A stretch of DNA of 64,000 nt from Bacteroidota bacterium (GTDB taxonomy: Bacteria; Bacteroidota; Bacteroidia; UKL13-3), in the NCBI GenBank assembly GCA_027491085.1, contig JAIXWW010000019.1, positions 1-64,000 of the forward strand, read 5' to 3'. The notes under the pieces are model-generated. The model made no database searches. It was given only the letters and a program-made list of their open reading frames with translations, and was not told the DNA's origin. Made by a program: the position numbers and the translations under genes. Shown piece after piece: positions 45,821 to 56,130 of the stretch. Every line of letters starts with the position of its first letter. Within the stretch, counting starts at the first letter, position 1.

Positions 45821-48800
45821 ATGAAAAAACTACTAATAATCGTAACAATTTTATTTTTAAAACTAAATGGATTTGCCCAAGTTATCGGTAACGAATGGAT
45901 TAAAACTAACCAACCTTATTACAAAATAAAAATTGTAGAACAAGGCATTTATAAAATTGATTCGAATACTTTGGCTCAACTTGGTGTTAACCTTACAGGC
46001 TTAAATCCAAATAGATTTCAAATATTTAAGAATGGCCAAGAACAAGCTTGTTATATTTATGGAGAATCGGATGCCATATTTAACTCTGATGATTACTTAA
46101 TTTTTTATGGCACTAAAAATGATGGAACTTTAGATACTGAACTTTATAAAAACGCCTACGATCAGCCACATCAATACAATAGTTTGTTTAGCGATACTTC
46201 AGTTTATTTTCTTACCATATTACCCAATAATAGCGCCACTTTAGGAAAACGATTTACAAAGTTTAATGAAACAAATTATAATGCATACACTCCCGAAAAC
46301 TACTTTATAAATGAAATAATAGAAGCACCATTAGAAGAATATTATAGAGGAAAATCGGAATTAGTAGGACCCGGTGATTTTTACTATTTTTCGGAGTATA
46401 CATCTGGAGAAAGTTGGGTTGATGTACGATTTGGTTTAGGTGAAAATAAAATATATTCACTCAACACCCCTCACCTATTTGCTGGAGGACCTGAAGCCAT
46501 TTTAGAAACAAAAGTTTTTGGTGTAAGTGATGATAAATCAAATAAAATAAACCATCATTTAAAGTTTGGTATTAGCAATGACAATACAAATTATACAACG
46601 CTTAAGGATACCACATACACAGGTTATACCGAAACTAATTATTACAATATTTTATCAAATTCATTAATAGGAAATACAACCCATATTAAATTTGAAAATA
46701 TCCCAGACCTGAATTTAAGTAGTGACTACAACTCTATTTCGTTAATCAAATTGAAGTATGCCTGTCTATTTGATTTTCAAAACTATAAAGATTTACTTTT
46801 TAAGCACAAAACTCAACAAAATGCTTCAAGAATATATTTTCAAATTAACAATTACAGTAAATCAAAGCCAGTTATTTTAGATTTAAAAAATAACATTATT
46901 TCTACCTGCAATCTCATAGGAAATACATTAAATACCCTAACTCCTAACTTTAACAACGAACAGCTTTTCTACATTTTTGATGAATCAGATATTAGGTCTA
47001 TTGGTTCACTTGAGTTAGTAAACATGAATTATATTCAACCCAATTTAAATACCGAATTTTTAATTATTTCGAATAAAAAAATAGAAACGGCAGCCATTGC
47101 TTATAAAAATTATCGTGCTCAAAAATTTAACACATCCTTAGTTTATAGCAATGATTTGTATAACCAATTTTATTATGGATACGAGCACCCATTGGCTGTA
47201 TCACATTTATTAAAATACTTATATAAAAATCAAACCATTAAACCTAGTTACCTACTTTTATTGGGACGAGGGTATCAAAATAATTTAATTAGAAATGGTT
47301 TCCAGGATGCTTACAACAATAATTTAGTACCTGCCATAGGCGAACCATCGAGCGACCATATGTTTAGTATAGGTTTGAACCAAAGTATGCCTTATGCACC
47401 TGCTTTGGCCACAGGAAGAATTCCAGCAGCCAATAATGAAGAAGTATTTAATTATCTCAACAAACTTATTAATTATGAAAAAGATACCATTTTTGATATT
47501 GATTGGAGAAAACAAGTATTGCATGTTTCGGGAGGAAGTGGGAGCGAACAAATAGATTATACAAATCAAGCCAATTATAACAAATCGCTTATTAGTAATT
47601 TATATTATGGTGCTAGTGTAACTTCGTTTAATAAAAACACAAGTGGCACAGTACAAACCGATTTTAAGCCTGTTTTGATAAAAGAATTAAACAGTGGAAA
47701 AAGTATGATGACTTTTTTAGGACACGGTTCTTTATCGGTATTGGATGTTGATTTTGGAAGGATAAGCGATATGCAAAACACCAATAAGTATACTTTCTTT
47801 TATTTTAATGGGTGCAATATTGGAAATGCAAATGATGCTGACCCACAAGGAAGTGGTAATATTTATGGAAAAGATTTTATAGTAGCACCCAATAAAGGAG
47901 CAATAGGTTGGCTAGCACACTCTAACCTAACTCTGAGCAATCAACTCTTTATACAGATGAATACCTTTTATAAAAATTTCAGTAAGGATTATTATGGAAG
48001 TAGTATAGGTAAAATTATTCAGCAAACATTAGCCGAAACTACTGTTTCAGGTGGACTATACGAGGTTTCACATGGTAATCAAATTTTATTTCAAGGAGAT
48101 CCTGCATTGAGGATTGGAAGTCCTTTGCTTCCAGATTATGAAATAAAAAATACTGATGTTTTTTTGTCGGATAAAAATATAACTGCATTAGTAGATTCTT
48201 TTGAAATTAATGGTATTGTAAAAAATTTAGGTAAAGCAAATAATGATACCGTGTTTGTTTTAATTGAACATACTACCTCCACCAATAATTTAACTTTTAG
48301 GTATGATAGTATTTTACTTATAACACCCTTATACAAAGATACCTTTTCGGTTAAATTACCCGGAAAAGGAAAATCAATGATTGGCGATAATACATTTAAA
48401 ATAACCATAGATTATCTAAACTTAAAAAATGAAATTAATGAAACAAATAATGAAACTACTATAACAAAGTTCATTCCTGGTAGTGGCATTAATACAATTT
48501 ATCCAACAAATTTTTCAATAGTCAACAGCGACAGTGTTGAACTTGTTGCACAAAACAACGATTTACGTACAGAAAATAAAGAATATATTTTTGAAATAGA
48601 TAATTCGCATTTATTCAATACAAATTCCCCTTTTTATCAAAAATCAGGTATTATAAAAGCTAATGATTTAGTAAAATGGAAAATTAAATTAAACAATAGT
48701 GACACCACTGTATATTACTGGAGGATTAAAATAAATGTACCTGAAACGCAGGGAGGTATTTGGAACAATGCATCATTCACAAAAATACATAATGGCAGTT

Positions 48801-50857
48801 ATGGATTTATGCAAAGTACTTTTGAGCAATATAGCAATACAATAGGAATGGATAAAGTATTGGTAGATTCAATTGCTAAACAAATTTCATTTGTAAACAG
48901 TGAATTAGTGATTGGAATTCAAAACAAAAGATTTGACCATAGAAATATGGGAGTAATTATTCCATATCAGTTAAACCAAGGTGTAGGTACATGCCCCGGT
49001 AATACAGTGGTAGCTTTGGTATTTGAACCATCGCAGGTTGATATTCCTTACGAAATTCCTAACTATCCATTTAACTGCCAATTTATTCAAGATAATAAAG
49101 AAAATAGAAGTAGAAGATATTACCCGTTTGGAACTGAAACTTTATCAGGAAGAAGTGAATTTAAACGTTTTATTGACAGTATTCCCTCTGGATATTATGT
49201 AGCTATTTTTTCGAGATATAACAGTGATATCAATAATTGGGATCAAGCCACTTTAAATAGCTTAAAAAAACTTGGTGCGGTTAAAATACCTCAAATAAAA
49301 AGTAACAATACTGCTTGGGCAATTATTAGTAAAAAAGATGCTGAACCTGGATACGCGGTGGAAGATACTGTGAATAACGATTCGCTAGGAGCCCTAGTTA
49401 ATATGGGGTTGGTAGGATTACCACCTGCCACCAATCAGCCGCAAGACTCTAAAATTTTAGTTATTAAAAAAGCCCTTATTACTAAGTGGCATACAGGAAG
49501 CATTGTATCAATTCCATTTGGTCCTGTAAGCAGTTGGAATAAACTCAACTTTAATTTTATAGAAAGTGATATTTCAACTAATAGTAAATTAAATATTGAT
49601 TTACTTGGAGTAAATGTTAATGGAATGGATACACTCCTATTCAAAAACATCACTGCTACTAATTTTGACATTAGCACAATAGATGCTAAAAAATTTCCGT
49701 TTTTAAGGATTAAATTAAATATGGAAGATAGTGCCAAGAGAACCCCTCAACAATTTGGTTACTGGCAATTATTAGCATCGCCAATTGCTGAGGCTAAACT
49801 CTCTCCAAATATTGCATTTAGCTTAAAAAACAATCCTATTGAAGAAGGAGATTCGTTACAATTAGAAATGGGGATTGAAAATATTAGCAATACCAATTAC
49901 GAACCCACTAACTTGAACATAAAAATTGTTAATGAAATGCGGGCGGTTAAATATGAAAAAAATATACCCTTAGACACCATTAATGCTAACAGTTTTACAA
50001 TTGTAAAAACAAAACTTGCTACTTTAGGGTTACAAAAAAACAATATTGTTCAGTTTTCATTGAATAATAATAGAAAAACGAATGAATTAACTTTTGCAAA
50101 CAATTTTTTCTCAACCAACTTTGATGTTAAAAATGACAAAAGTAATCCATTCTTAGAAGTAACCTTTGATGGGTCTAAAATAATGAATGGTGAAATTGTA
50201 TCAGCTACCCCAATCATTAACATTACCTCAACTGATAACAATAAATTCATTTTCCAAAAAGATACTGCTTTATTCAGTGTGTTACTCAGAAAACCTAATA
50301 GTATAGATTTTGAACGTATAAACTTGAATAGCCCTGAAATTGAATTTATTCCAGCAAATAACAACAGCAATAAATCAACAATATTATACAGACCTAAAAA
50401 TCTAACGGATGGAGAATACTCATTAAGAATACAAAGCATAGATGCAGTTGGAAACCCATCAGGAACGAATGATTATGAAGTTTCGTTTGAAATAATAAAT
50501 AAATCAAGTATCAGTAATTTTTTACCTTACCCTAATCCGGCTACAACCAATATAAGATTCATTTTTACCTTGACAGGTAGCGTATTACCTGATGATTTGT
50601 TGATTAGAATTTCTACTATTTCAGGTAAAGTTGTAAAGGAAATAAACAAACAGGAATTTGGTAATATTAAGTTTGGTAATAATATTAGCGAATATGCTTG
50701 GGACGGAAATGATATGTATGGAGATAGATTGGCAAATGGTGTTTATTTATACCAAGTATTTACTAGAATAAATCAAAAAAATATAGAAAATTATAAAATA
50801 AATAATAATGATAAATACTTTACACAAGGAGTTGGAAAAATTTACCTGATGCGATAG
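45821..50857 (+). CDS. porU2: C25-family (gingipain-like) cysteine peptidase, PorU2 type
   Basis: The 1678-residue exported protein has a signal peptide (1-19, GFAQ). Its N-terminal domain contains KTNQPYYKIKIVEQGIYKID, and a peptidase C25 domain covers about 430-775. Catalytic residues are His635 in FLGHGSLSVLD and Cys665 in YFNGCNIGNAND, spaced as in gingipains. Tandem Ig-like domains follow, and a C-terminal FlgD-like/T9SS sorting-type domain covers about 1580-1678 (FLPYPNPATTNIRF, YAWDGNDMYGDRLANGVYLYQV). PorU is the T9SS sortase that cleaves C-terminal signals; this long paralogue resembles the form called PorU2. Its substrate is not established. Confidence 0.88.
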   Translation: MKKLLIIVTILFLKLNGFAQVIGNEWIKTNQPYYKIKIVEQGIYKIDSNTLAQLGVNLTGLNPNRFQIFKNGQEQACYIYGESDAIFNSDDYLIFYGTKNDGTLDTELYKNAYDQPHQYNSLFSDTSVYFLTILPNNSATLGKRFTKFNETNYNAYTPENYFINEIIEAPLEEYYRGKSELVGPGDFYYFSEYTSGESWVDVRFGLGENKIYSLNTPHLFAGGPEAILETKVFGVSDDKSNKINHHLKFGISNDNTNYTTLKDTTYTGYTETNYYNILSNSLIGNTTHIKFENIPDLNLSSDYNSISLIKLKYACLFDFQNYKDLLFKHKTQQNASRIYFQINNYSKSKPVILDLKNNIISTCNLIGNTLNTLTPNFNNEQLFYIFDESDIRSIGSLELVNMNYIQPNLNTEFLIISNKKIETAAIAYKNYRAQKFNTSLVYSNDLYNQFYYGYEHPLAVSHLLKYLYKNQTIKPSYLLLLGRGYQNNLIRNGFQDAYNNNLVPAIGEPSSDHMFSIGLNQSMPYAPALATGRIPAANNEEVFNYLNKLINYEKDTIFDIDWRKQVLHVSGGSGSEQIDYTNQANYNKSLISNLYYGASVTSFNKNTSGTVQTDFKPVLIKELNSGKSMMTFLGHGSLSVLDVDFGRISDMQNTNKYTFFYFNGCNIGNANDADPQGSGNIYGKDFIVAPNKGAIGWLAHSNLTLSNQLFIQMNTFYKNFSKDYYGSSIGKIIQQTLAETTVSGGLYEVSHGNQILFQGDPALRIGSPLLPDYEIKNTDVFLSDKNITALVDSFEINGIVKNLGKANNDTVFVLIEHTTSTNNLTFRYDSILLITPLYKDTFSVKLPGKGKSMIGDNTFKITIDYLNLKNEINETNNETTITKFIPGSGINTIYPTNFSIVNSDSVELVAQNNDLRTENKEYIFEIDNSHLFNTNSPFYQKSGIIKANDLVKWKIKLNNSDTTVYYWRIKINVPETQGGIWNNASFTKIHNGSYGFMQSTFEQYSNTIGMDKVLVDSIAKQISFVNSELVIGIQNKRFDHRNMGVIIPYQLNQGVGTCPGNTVVALVFEPSQVDIPYEIPNYPFNCQFIQDNKENRSRRYYPFGTETLSGRSEFKRFIDSIPSGYYVAIFSRYNSDINNWDQATLNSLKKLGAVKIPQIKSNNTAWAIISKKDAEPGYAVEDTVNNDSLGALVNMGLVGLPPATNQPQDSKILVIKKALITKWHTGSIVSIPFGPVSSWNKLNFNFIESDISTNSKLNIDLLGVNVNGMDTLLFKNITATNFDISTIDAKKFPFLRIKLNMEDSAKRTPQQFGYWQLLASPIAEAKLSPNIAFSLKNNPIEEGDSLQLEMGIENISNTNYEPTNLNIKIVNEMRAVKYEKNIPLDTINANSFTIVKTKLATLGLQKNNIVQFSLNNNRKTNELTFANNFFSTNFDVKNDKSNPFLEVTFDGSKIMNGEIVSATPIINITSTDNNKFIFQKDTALFSVLLRKPNSIDFERINLNSPEIEFIPANNNSNKSTILYRPKNLTDGEYSLRIQSIDAVGNPSGTNDYEVSFEIINKSSISNFLPYPNPATTNIRFIFTLTGSVLPDDLLIRISTISGKVVKEINKQEFGNIKFGNNISEYAWDGNDMYGDRLANGVYLYQVFTRINQKNIENYKINNNDKYFTQGVGKIYLMR

Positions 50858-51813
50858 GTTTTATTAATAAACAACCATACTATACCTACAAACCCTGCAA
50901 AAACAGTAAATAAGGTTTGAAATCCATGAATGATAAACGACATTCCAAGTGCCAGTTCTTTGTCTATACCCATAGCTGTTAAACCAAATACTATTGCTAA
51001 ATGATAAGCTCCAATTGCCCCACCAGGCAAAGGCAAAGAGCGAGCAACTGTACCAATCATCATAATTTGAAATGCTTGAAATGGAGAAAGATTTGAAGTA
51101 GATTCAAAAACAAAAAACCACAAATAAGTCATTAGGTAGTAGCTTAACCAAATGAAGATAGTATGTAACGAAAATTTTATATTAACCAAAAGCGATAACA
51201 TGTCCTTTAAATTATTGATAAAACCTACAAGCCAAGTATCTTTTGTTTTAAATTTATTATAAATAACAAATCCAATAATTGCAATTGTTATACCAACAGC
51301 AATAACTGCCCAAATGCGATAATTTTTAATGAAATGACTAGGATTGACCAAATTTGTAATTAAATAATTATTGGAGGTAAACTCAGCTCCAAAAACAAAT
51401 ACTAGTAAAATTACCAAACATAATAAATCAACTATTCTTTCAAAAAATGTACTTGAAACACTTTGGCTAATTGATAAATTATCGGTTTTTTTTAACAACA
51501 TACATTTAACTACTTCTCCCCCACGAGGAAATATATAACTTACCAAATAGCCAATTGCAATTGCTGAGAAATTATTCATAAAACCAATATTGGCATTTAC
51601 TTTTTTTAAAATAATATTCCACCTATAAATTCTTGAAACATATGCCAAAATAGAAATTATAAAAACCCATAAAGCTACCCAATAATTGCCAACAATAAGG
51701 GTATTATAAAAGGAGTTTATATCTATTTTATTAAAGCTAAGTTTTAGTAAAACTATACTAATTACAATAAATATTAAATATTGAAAACCAACAAATATCT
51801 TTGATTTAAACAT
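50842..51813 (-). CDS. Flippase-like (lysylphosphatidylglycerol synthase TM domain) membrane protein
   Basis: The 323-residue protein has about eight membrane helices and resembles the UPF0104/LPG_synthase_TM family. Motifs include VSRIYRWNIILKK, AIAIGYLVSYIFPRGGEVVKCMLL (the conserved N/R-x-x-P-x-R/G-GE region) and LPLPGGAIGAYHLAIVFGL. Without the soluble MprF domain, such proteins are presumed lipid or polyprenyl transporters. It follows the 905-residue gene by two bases. Its 3' end overlaps the porU2 gene by 16 bp, convergent. Confidence 0.85.
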   Translation of the reverse strand: MFKSKIFVGFQYLIFIVISIVLLKLSFNKIDINSFYNTLIVGNYWVALWVFIISILAYVSRIYRWNIILKKVNANIGFMNNFSAIAIGYLVSYIFPRGGEVVKCMLLKKTDNLSISQSVSSTFFERIVDLLCLVILLVFVFGAEFTSNNYLITNLVNPSHFIKNYRIWAVIAVGITIAIIGFVIYNKFKTKDTWLVGFINNLKDMLSLLVNIKFSLHTIFIWLSYYLMTYLWFFVFESTSNLSPFQAFQIMMIGTVARSLPLPGGAIGAYHLAIVFGLTAMGIDKELALGMSFIIHGFQTLFTVFAGFVGIVWLFINKTYRIR

Positions 51814-51815
51814 GG

Positions 51816-54533
51816 CTATTTTACTTGATATACAAATAATTTATTATCAAAATCGGATGTGATTAAAAAATAATTCTCATCGTTATTTAAATGACCAAAA
51901 GTGAAGAAATAATTGGCATTAACAGGGAAGTTTTCTAGTAATGAATTATTTAACTTTTCTAAATAAACTTTACCTTTTAAACTATCGAGGTAACAAATAT
52001 GTACAGCTCCATTTTTATAAATTAATTCAAGCTGAGGACTAGAAGAATCAGTAAGATTTTTAGTATAAACCCTATTTCCTAAACTGTTATATAAGTTAAC
52101 TTTCTGATTTCTGTTTTCATAAAAATAAAAGTTACTATTTAAGTCAAAATTATCTGTGGGAATAAAATTAATATTTGTTAGAATGATATCCTTTTTAGTC
52201 CCATTAGTATGGTATTCTTTTACCTTAAAATTATTGGTTGAATCGATATAATAAAATTTTATACAACCAGTATCAATAACTTGGTGGTTCATGTATTTGT
52301 AAACGTTATTACTATCTAAACCAAAATAAGAATATGGCTTCCCATTAAATTGATAAAAATTGAGTTTACCTTTTTCGTTTATAACATAACTAATTAATTC
52401 ATTTCTGAATTTAAACGACTTAATATTTTGAATTGGATTAGGATAACTATTCTTTGGATTCCAGCCACTTTGAAGCCTACCTTGAATATTGTAACACCAA
52501 ATTTTATAATACCTGCCAACAGCAAAAATTTGATACGACTTATCATTTAAATAATCATTAACTTGAATTGGATAATTAGTTCCTGTAGGTATCCAAATGG
52601 GATATCCTTGAACATTTTTACCTGTTTCATCAATTAAATATATTTGACTATTGGTATTAAATAAATACTGCGTATTTCCATTATTAAAAGCATCTACTTG
52701 ATTAACATTCCCTACTATTTTCCCTGAAATTGGTACCTTAAATAGAACCTTACTTTCATTATTGATTAAGTAAACTTGATTTCTCAAATCTTGAATAAAA
52801 ATACAGTTTTGGTTGGTACTTGAATTAAATACAAGTTGTGGTTTTATGGCCAAATTTGTGTCAATAGCTAACTCCCATAGTAATTCAGTTTTACTGTTTG
52901 AAGTTGTATTGAAATCAATTTGTACATTGGTTAAATAGTTTTTATCATTAGTGGCATTCATTTGATAACTTACAAATCTTGTCTTTTTAAAATAACCCAT
53001 ATTTGATTTGTAATCATCTACCAATTCGGAATTAACAATTGACTCCATTTGAGGGAAAAGCAAATTATTGTTAATAAAAAATTCAAGATTGGAGTTAATG
53101 CTTAGTTCTGATTGATGTGCTAAATAATTGGCATCCTTGGCTAATAAATTGCCTTTTAATTGGCTATTATAAAAACTACTTAAAACTAATGCGTTATTAG
53201 CAAACAAAACGTACTCGCCATAAACCAAGGCATAATTAGCTTGTTTATTTAAAAAAATATTGCCCCATGTGTAATCAAAATAATTAAGTAAATTTATCTT
53301 ATATAAATTGGGCACTGTCCTAATTATTGTATCGGCATTTACAGAATCATTTATTGCAATTTCTTTTAGTTGATTGGATAGCTTTTCCTTATTTTTTAAT
53401 TTAACAGCAAGCACCTCACAACTATCAAAACTAAACTGCACATTACTTAAGTTTACTTGCAAAACCTCATTACCAAAATTATCAATTAATTGATTATATA
53501 GATTATAATTTTGCTTTATAATATTGATACTATCACGTGTTATGTTTTTAGTATTTATTTTATTAACTGTATAATATTCTTTTAAATTTTGAGCAAATAA
53601 ATTTTCATTACTAAAATTAACTCCTAAAAAATAACTTGTATTGCTTGGCAACAATTTTTTAAAATTAAACTCCTGCGCCTGCATGTTATTAAAGCAATCG
53701 TAATATTGAAAAGTTACATCATCGGTTATTGTAACACCTTTAAGTGAAATATTGCTATTTGAAACATTAACGCCAAAGGCACTCCATGTAGCAAAATTGG
53801 GAAGATTAGCAGTAACACCTAATTTGGAAAGATCAACGAATGCGCTCAAAAAAGTAGGAATATTTTTATGGTTAATATATAAATTATAGTTTCCTAAACT
53901 TTTCACAAAACTCAACTTATCAAGTTTAGAAGTTTCATATGCCTTCTTGTTATCAATATTAATCAATGTTTCTTCAATCAATTGACCATTTTCAGAGATT
54001 GCTAAAATCTTATTCTTAAAAGCTAGGCTAAATTTTTTTTGTGTTTTAAAATCAAGAAAATCATAGATAACATTTCCAAAAAACTTTCTTTTACTTATGG
54101 TTAACCTATTTTTATTATTTTGAAATATCCAATTAGTAATATCCGACATTTCGAACTTCTTTTTTGTTTCAAATAAAACCAAAGCATCAATTGATTTATT
54201 AGCATAGCCATGAAATGAGATTGTTATATTTTCGTTACTCTTCCAATCGTTGAAATTTTCTTCAAAACTTAAAATACTATCTAAATACCTTATAGAATTA
54301 TTGGCTTCACCTAATACCTTATTATTGGTAAGTTGTTGCCAAAACAATTGGTTATTCAATAATTTGTATTGTAAACTAAAATTATTAACCTCTAATGCCA
54401 GGACTGTATTTTGAGGTAACACATTTATAGCATGAATTGACTTAGTGTTAATCTTTGAAAAGTAAAATACAAACAAAAAAATTACTATTAATACCGAAGT
54501 AATTACAACACCTGTTATAAAATTTCTATTCAT
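51816..54533 (-). CDS. Large membrane-anchored protein of unknown function
   Basis: The 905-residue protein has one N-terminal hydrophobic anchor (about 8-27, GVVITSVLIVIFLFVFYF); the rest should be periplasmic. The first 550 residues alternate beta and helical segments with repeats like LYNQLIDNFGNEVLQVNLSNV. The last 300 residues look like a propeller of Trp/Tyr-Asn-Gly blades (QVNDYLNDKSYQIFAVGRYY, YNIQGRLQSGWNPKNSYP). The start resembles DUF3352-type proteins, but I am not sure of the family. It is in an operon with the flippase-like gene, 2 bp apart, suggesting an envelope-lipid role. Confidence 0.75.
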   Translation of the reverse strand: MNRNFITGVVITSVLIVIFLFVFYFSKINTKSIHAINVLPQNTVLALEVNNFSLQYKLLNNQLFWQQLTNNKVLGEANNSIRYLDSILSFEENFNDWKSNENITISFHGYANKSIDALVLFETKKKFEMSDITNWIFQNNKNRLTISKRKFFGNVIYDFLDFKTQKKFSLAFKNKILAISENGQLIEETLINIDNKKAYETSKLDKLSFVKSLGNYNLYINHKNIPTFLSAFVDLSKLGVTANLPNFATWSAFGVNVSNSNISLKGVTITDDVTFQYYDCFNNMQAQEFNFKKLLPSNTSYFLGVNFSNENLFAQNLKEYYTVNKINTKNITRDSINIIKQNYNLYNQLIDNFGNEVLQVNLSNVQFSFDSCEVLAVKLKNKEKLSNQLKEIAINDSVNADTIIRTVPNLYKINLLNYFDYTWGNIFLNKQANYALVYGEYVLFANNALVLSSFYNSQLKGNLLAKDANYLAHQSELSINSNLEFFINNNLLFPQMESIVNSELVDDYKSNMGYFKKTRFVSYQMNATNDKNYLTNVQIDFNTTSNSKTELLWELAIDTNLAIKPQLVFNSSTNQNCIFIQDLRNQVYLINNESKVLFKVPISGKIVGNVNQVDAFNNGNTQYLFNTNSQIYLIDETGKNVQGYPIWIPTGTNYPIQVNDYLNDKSYQIFAVGRYYKIWCYNIQGRLQSGWNPKNSYPNPIQNIKSFKFRNELISYVINEKGKLNFYQFNGKPYSYFGLDSNNVYKYMNHQVIDTGCIKFYYIDSTNNFKVKEYHTNGTKKDIILTNINFIPTDNFDLNSNFYFYENRNQKVNLYNSLGNRVYTKNLTDSSSPQLELIYKNGAVHICYLDSLKGKVYLEKLNNSLLENFPVNANYFFTFGHLNNDENYFLITSDFDNKLFVYQVK

Positions 54534-54609
54534 AAAAAATTAAATCGTTCAAAAATAATTGGTATTTAAGTTATTAATTATGTTATTTGTTCACAATAAA
54601 AAACATAAA

Positions 54610-55125
54610 ATGGTCAATATGGATAAGAACAACAACATTTACATTAAAACAGGTTTTGCTATTGCAGCATTTTGCGTTTTTCTTGGAGCCTTTGCTAGTC
54701 ATTTTTTAAAAGACTTACTTAATGACAACGATTTAGCCATATTTGATACTGGTACAAAATACCTATTTTACCATGCATTAGCTATAATTATTGTTTCTTT
54801 AAATAGTAGAAAATTTAATCAAAGTATTTTAGATTTATCCATTTTCTTGTTTTTAAGTGGAATGTTGTTTTTTACAGGAAGCCTTTATCTGTTATCTACA
54901 AGAACCATTTGGGGGGGAGATGACTTTGAATGGCTTGGTGCATTAACTCCTATTGGAGGAGTTCTTTTCATATCAGGTTGGTTCATGCTAATTGTTAAAG
55001 GTTTGAAAAACAGTGAAGATAAAATTACTGAAAGTAGGGCAAAGAGAGCAAAAAGGAAAATCAGAAAATTGAAAAGAGAAAGAATTACTGAAAATAAAAA
55101 TGAAACCATTTTTGAGGGTAAATAG
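54610..55125 (+). CDS. DUF423 membrane protein
   Basis: The protein is about 171 residues from the ATG at 54610; the ATGs at 54559 and 54619 are alternatives, and the family motif begins soon after. Four membrane helices are visible with the conserved GAFASHFLK, FDTGTKYLFYHALAIIIV and LGALTPIGGVLFISGW, which define DUF423 (YgdD-like). The function is unknown. A basic coiled tail (about residues 135-171, RAKRAKRKIRKLKRER) is added beyond the usual end. The SixA-like gene starts seven bases downstream. Confidence 0.85.
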   Translation: MVNMDKNNNIYIKTGFAIAAFCVFLGAFASHFLKDLLNDNDLAIFDTGTKYLFYHALAIIIVSLNSRKFNQSILDLSIFLFLSGMLFFTGSLYLLSTRTIWGGDDFEWLGALTPIGGVLFISGWFMLIVKGLKNSEDKITESRAKRAKRKIRKLKRERITENKNETIFEGK

Positions 55126-55132
55126 ATAATTG

Positions 55133-55618
55133 ATGAAAAGATTAATTTTAATGCGTCATGCAAAAGCAGAGCAAGGCAACTTTGAAACTACTGACTTTGA
55201 CCGAAAACTTGCTGACAAAGGTAAAATAGATGCAAATTCTGCTGCTAAAGCTTTAAAAACGCATTTACATAAAATTGATTTAATCGTAACCAGTTCATCA
55301 AAACGAACCGCAAAAACTGCGAAAATAGTAGCAGAAAACTTCGATATTGATAAAAAAGAAATAGTTTTTGTAGACGAATTATATGAAGCAGAAACCAATG
55401 CTTACATTCATGTAATCAGAAACTTAAGTGATTTGGATGCCAGTACGGTATTGCTAGTTGGCCACAACCCTACTATTGGTGCAATGGCCGCTATCATGAG
55501 TGATTTTAAAATACAAGAATTTAAACCAGGCTCATTTGCAGTATTTCAAATTCCTCTAGAGACTTGGAAATTATTTAAAATAGAAGAAAGTAAATTAGAA
55601 TTAAGCCATAAACCATAA
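55133..55618 (+). CDS. SixA-like histidine phosphatase
   Basis: The protein is 161 residues from the ATG at 55133; the TTG just before it is ignored. The catalytic RHAKAEQG motif at about residue 8 has the phosphorylated histidine, and GHNPTIGAMAAIM carries the second. SixA removes phosphate from histidine residues of phosphotransfer domains in E. coli, but in Bacteroidota the substrate is not known. It follows the DUF423 gene closely on the same strand and is convergent with tsaE. Confidence 0.88.
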   Translation: MKRLILMRHAKAEQGNFETTDFDRKLADKGKIDANSAAKALKTHLHKIDLIVTSSSKRTAKTAKIVAENFDIDKKEIVFVDELYEAETNAYIHVIRNLSDLDASTVLLVGHNPTIGAMAAIMSDFKIQEFKPGSFAVFQIPLETWKLFKIEESKLELSHKP

Positions 55619-55623
55619 TATTT

Positions 55624-56043
55624 TTATCTATTTATTTCAATAAAGCGCTGACTATTTTTTAGATTGATAAAAATTTGTAACGCTATTTCATTCTCCAAAA
55701 TTTCTCTGATTTTTTCAGGCCATTCAATTAAACAAATATTACCACTGCTAAAATAATCTTCAACACCCATATCGTAAACTTCTTCAATTGATTTTATCCT
55801 GTAAAAATCAAAATGATAAACAGTTTTACCATCCACCATTTTATATTCATTTACAATCGAGAAAGTTGGACTACTTACTTCATCAATCACACCTAAATTT
55901 TTGCAAATTGATTTTATTAAAGTAGTTTTACCCGCTCCCATTTCTCCATCAAAAATCCATATTTTATAATCCAAACCCTTCTCAATAATATAATTCGAGA
56001 TCATTGGTAAATCGGTTAATTGGTAATTATTAAGTATGCTCAT
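55624..56043 (-). CDS. tsaE: tRNA threonylcarbamoyladenosine biosynthesis ATPase TsaE
   Basis: The 139-residue ATPase has Walker A GEMGAGKTTLIK near residue 33, the family motif SPTFSIVNEY and YHFDFYRI, and LIEWPEKIRE near the C-terminus. TsaE acts with TsaB and TsaD in making the t6A37 modification of ANN-decoding tRNAs and is essential in many bacteria. It is divergent from adk by 87 bp and convergent with the SixA-like gene, six bases away. Confidence 0.93.
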   Translation of the reverse strand: MSILNNYQLTDLPMISNYIIEKGLDYKIWIFDGEMGAGKTTLIKSICKNLGVIDEVSSPTFSIVNEYKMVDGKTVYHFDFYRIKSIEEVYDMGVEDYFSSGNICLIEWPEKIREILENEIALQIFINLKNSQRFIEINR

Positions 56044-56130
56044 TTAGAAATTTTTATCATCAAAAATAAATAATATTGGTATCATTGCTTACTTTTATTG
56101 AAATTCGCACATAATAATTTAAAAATCTAT

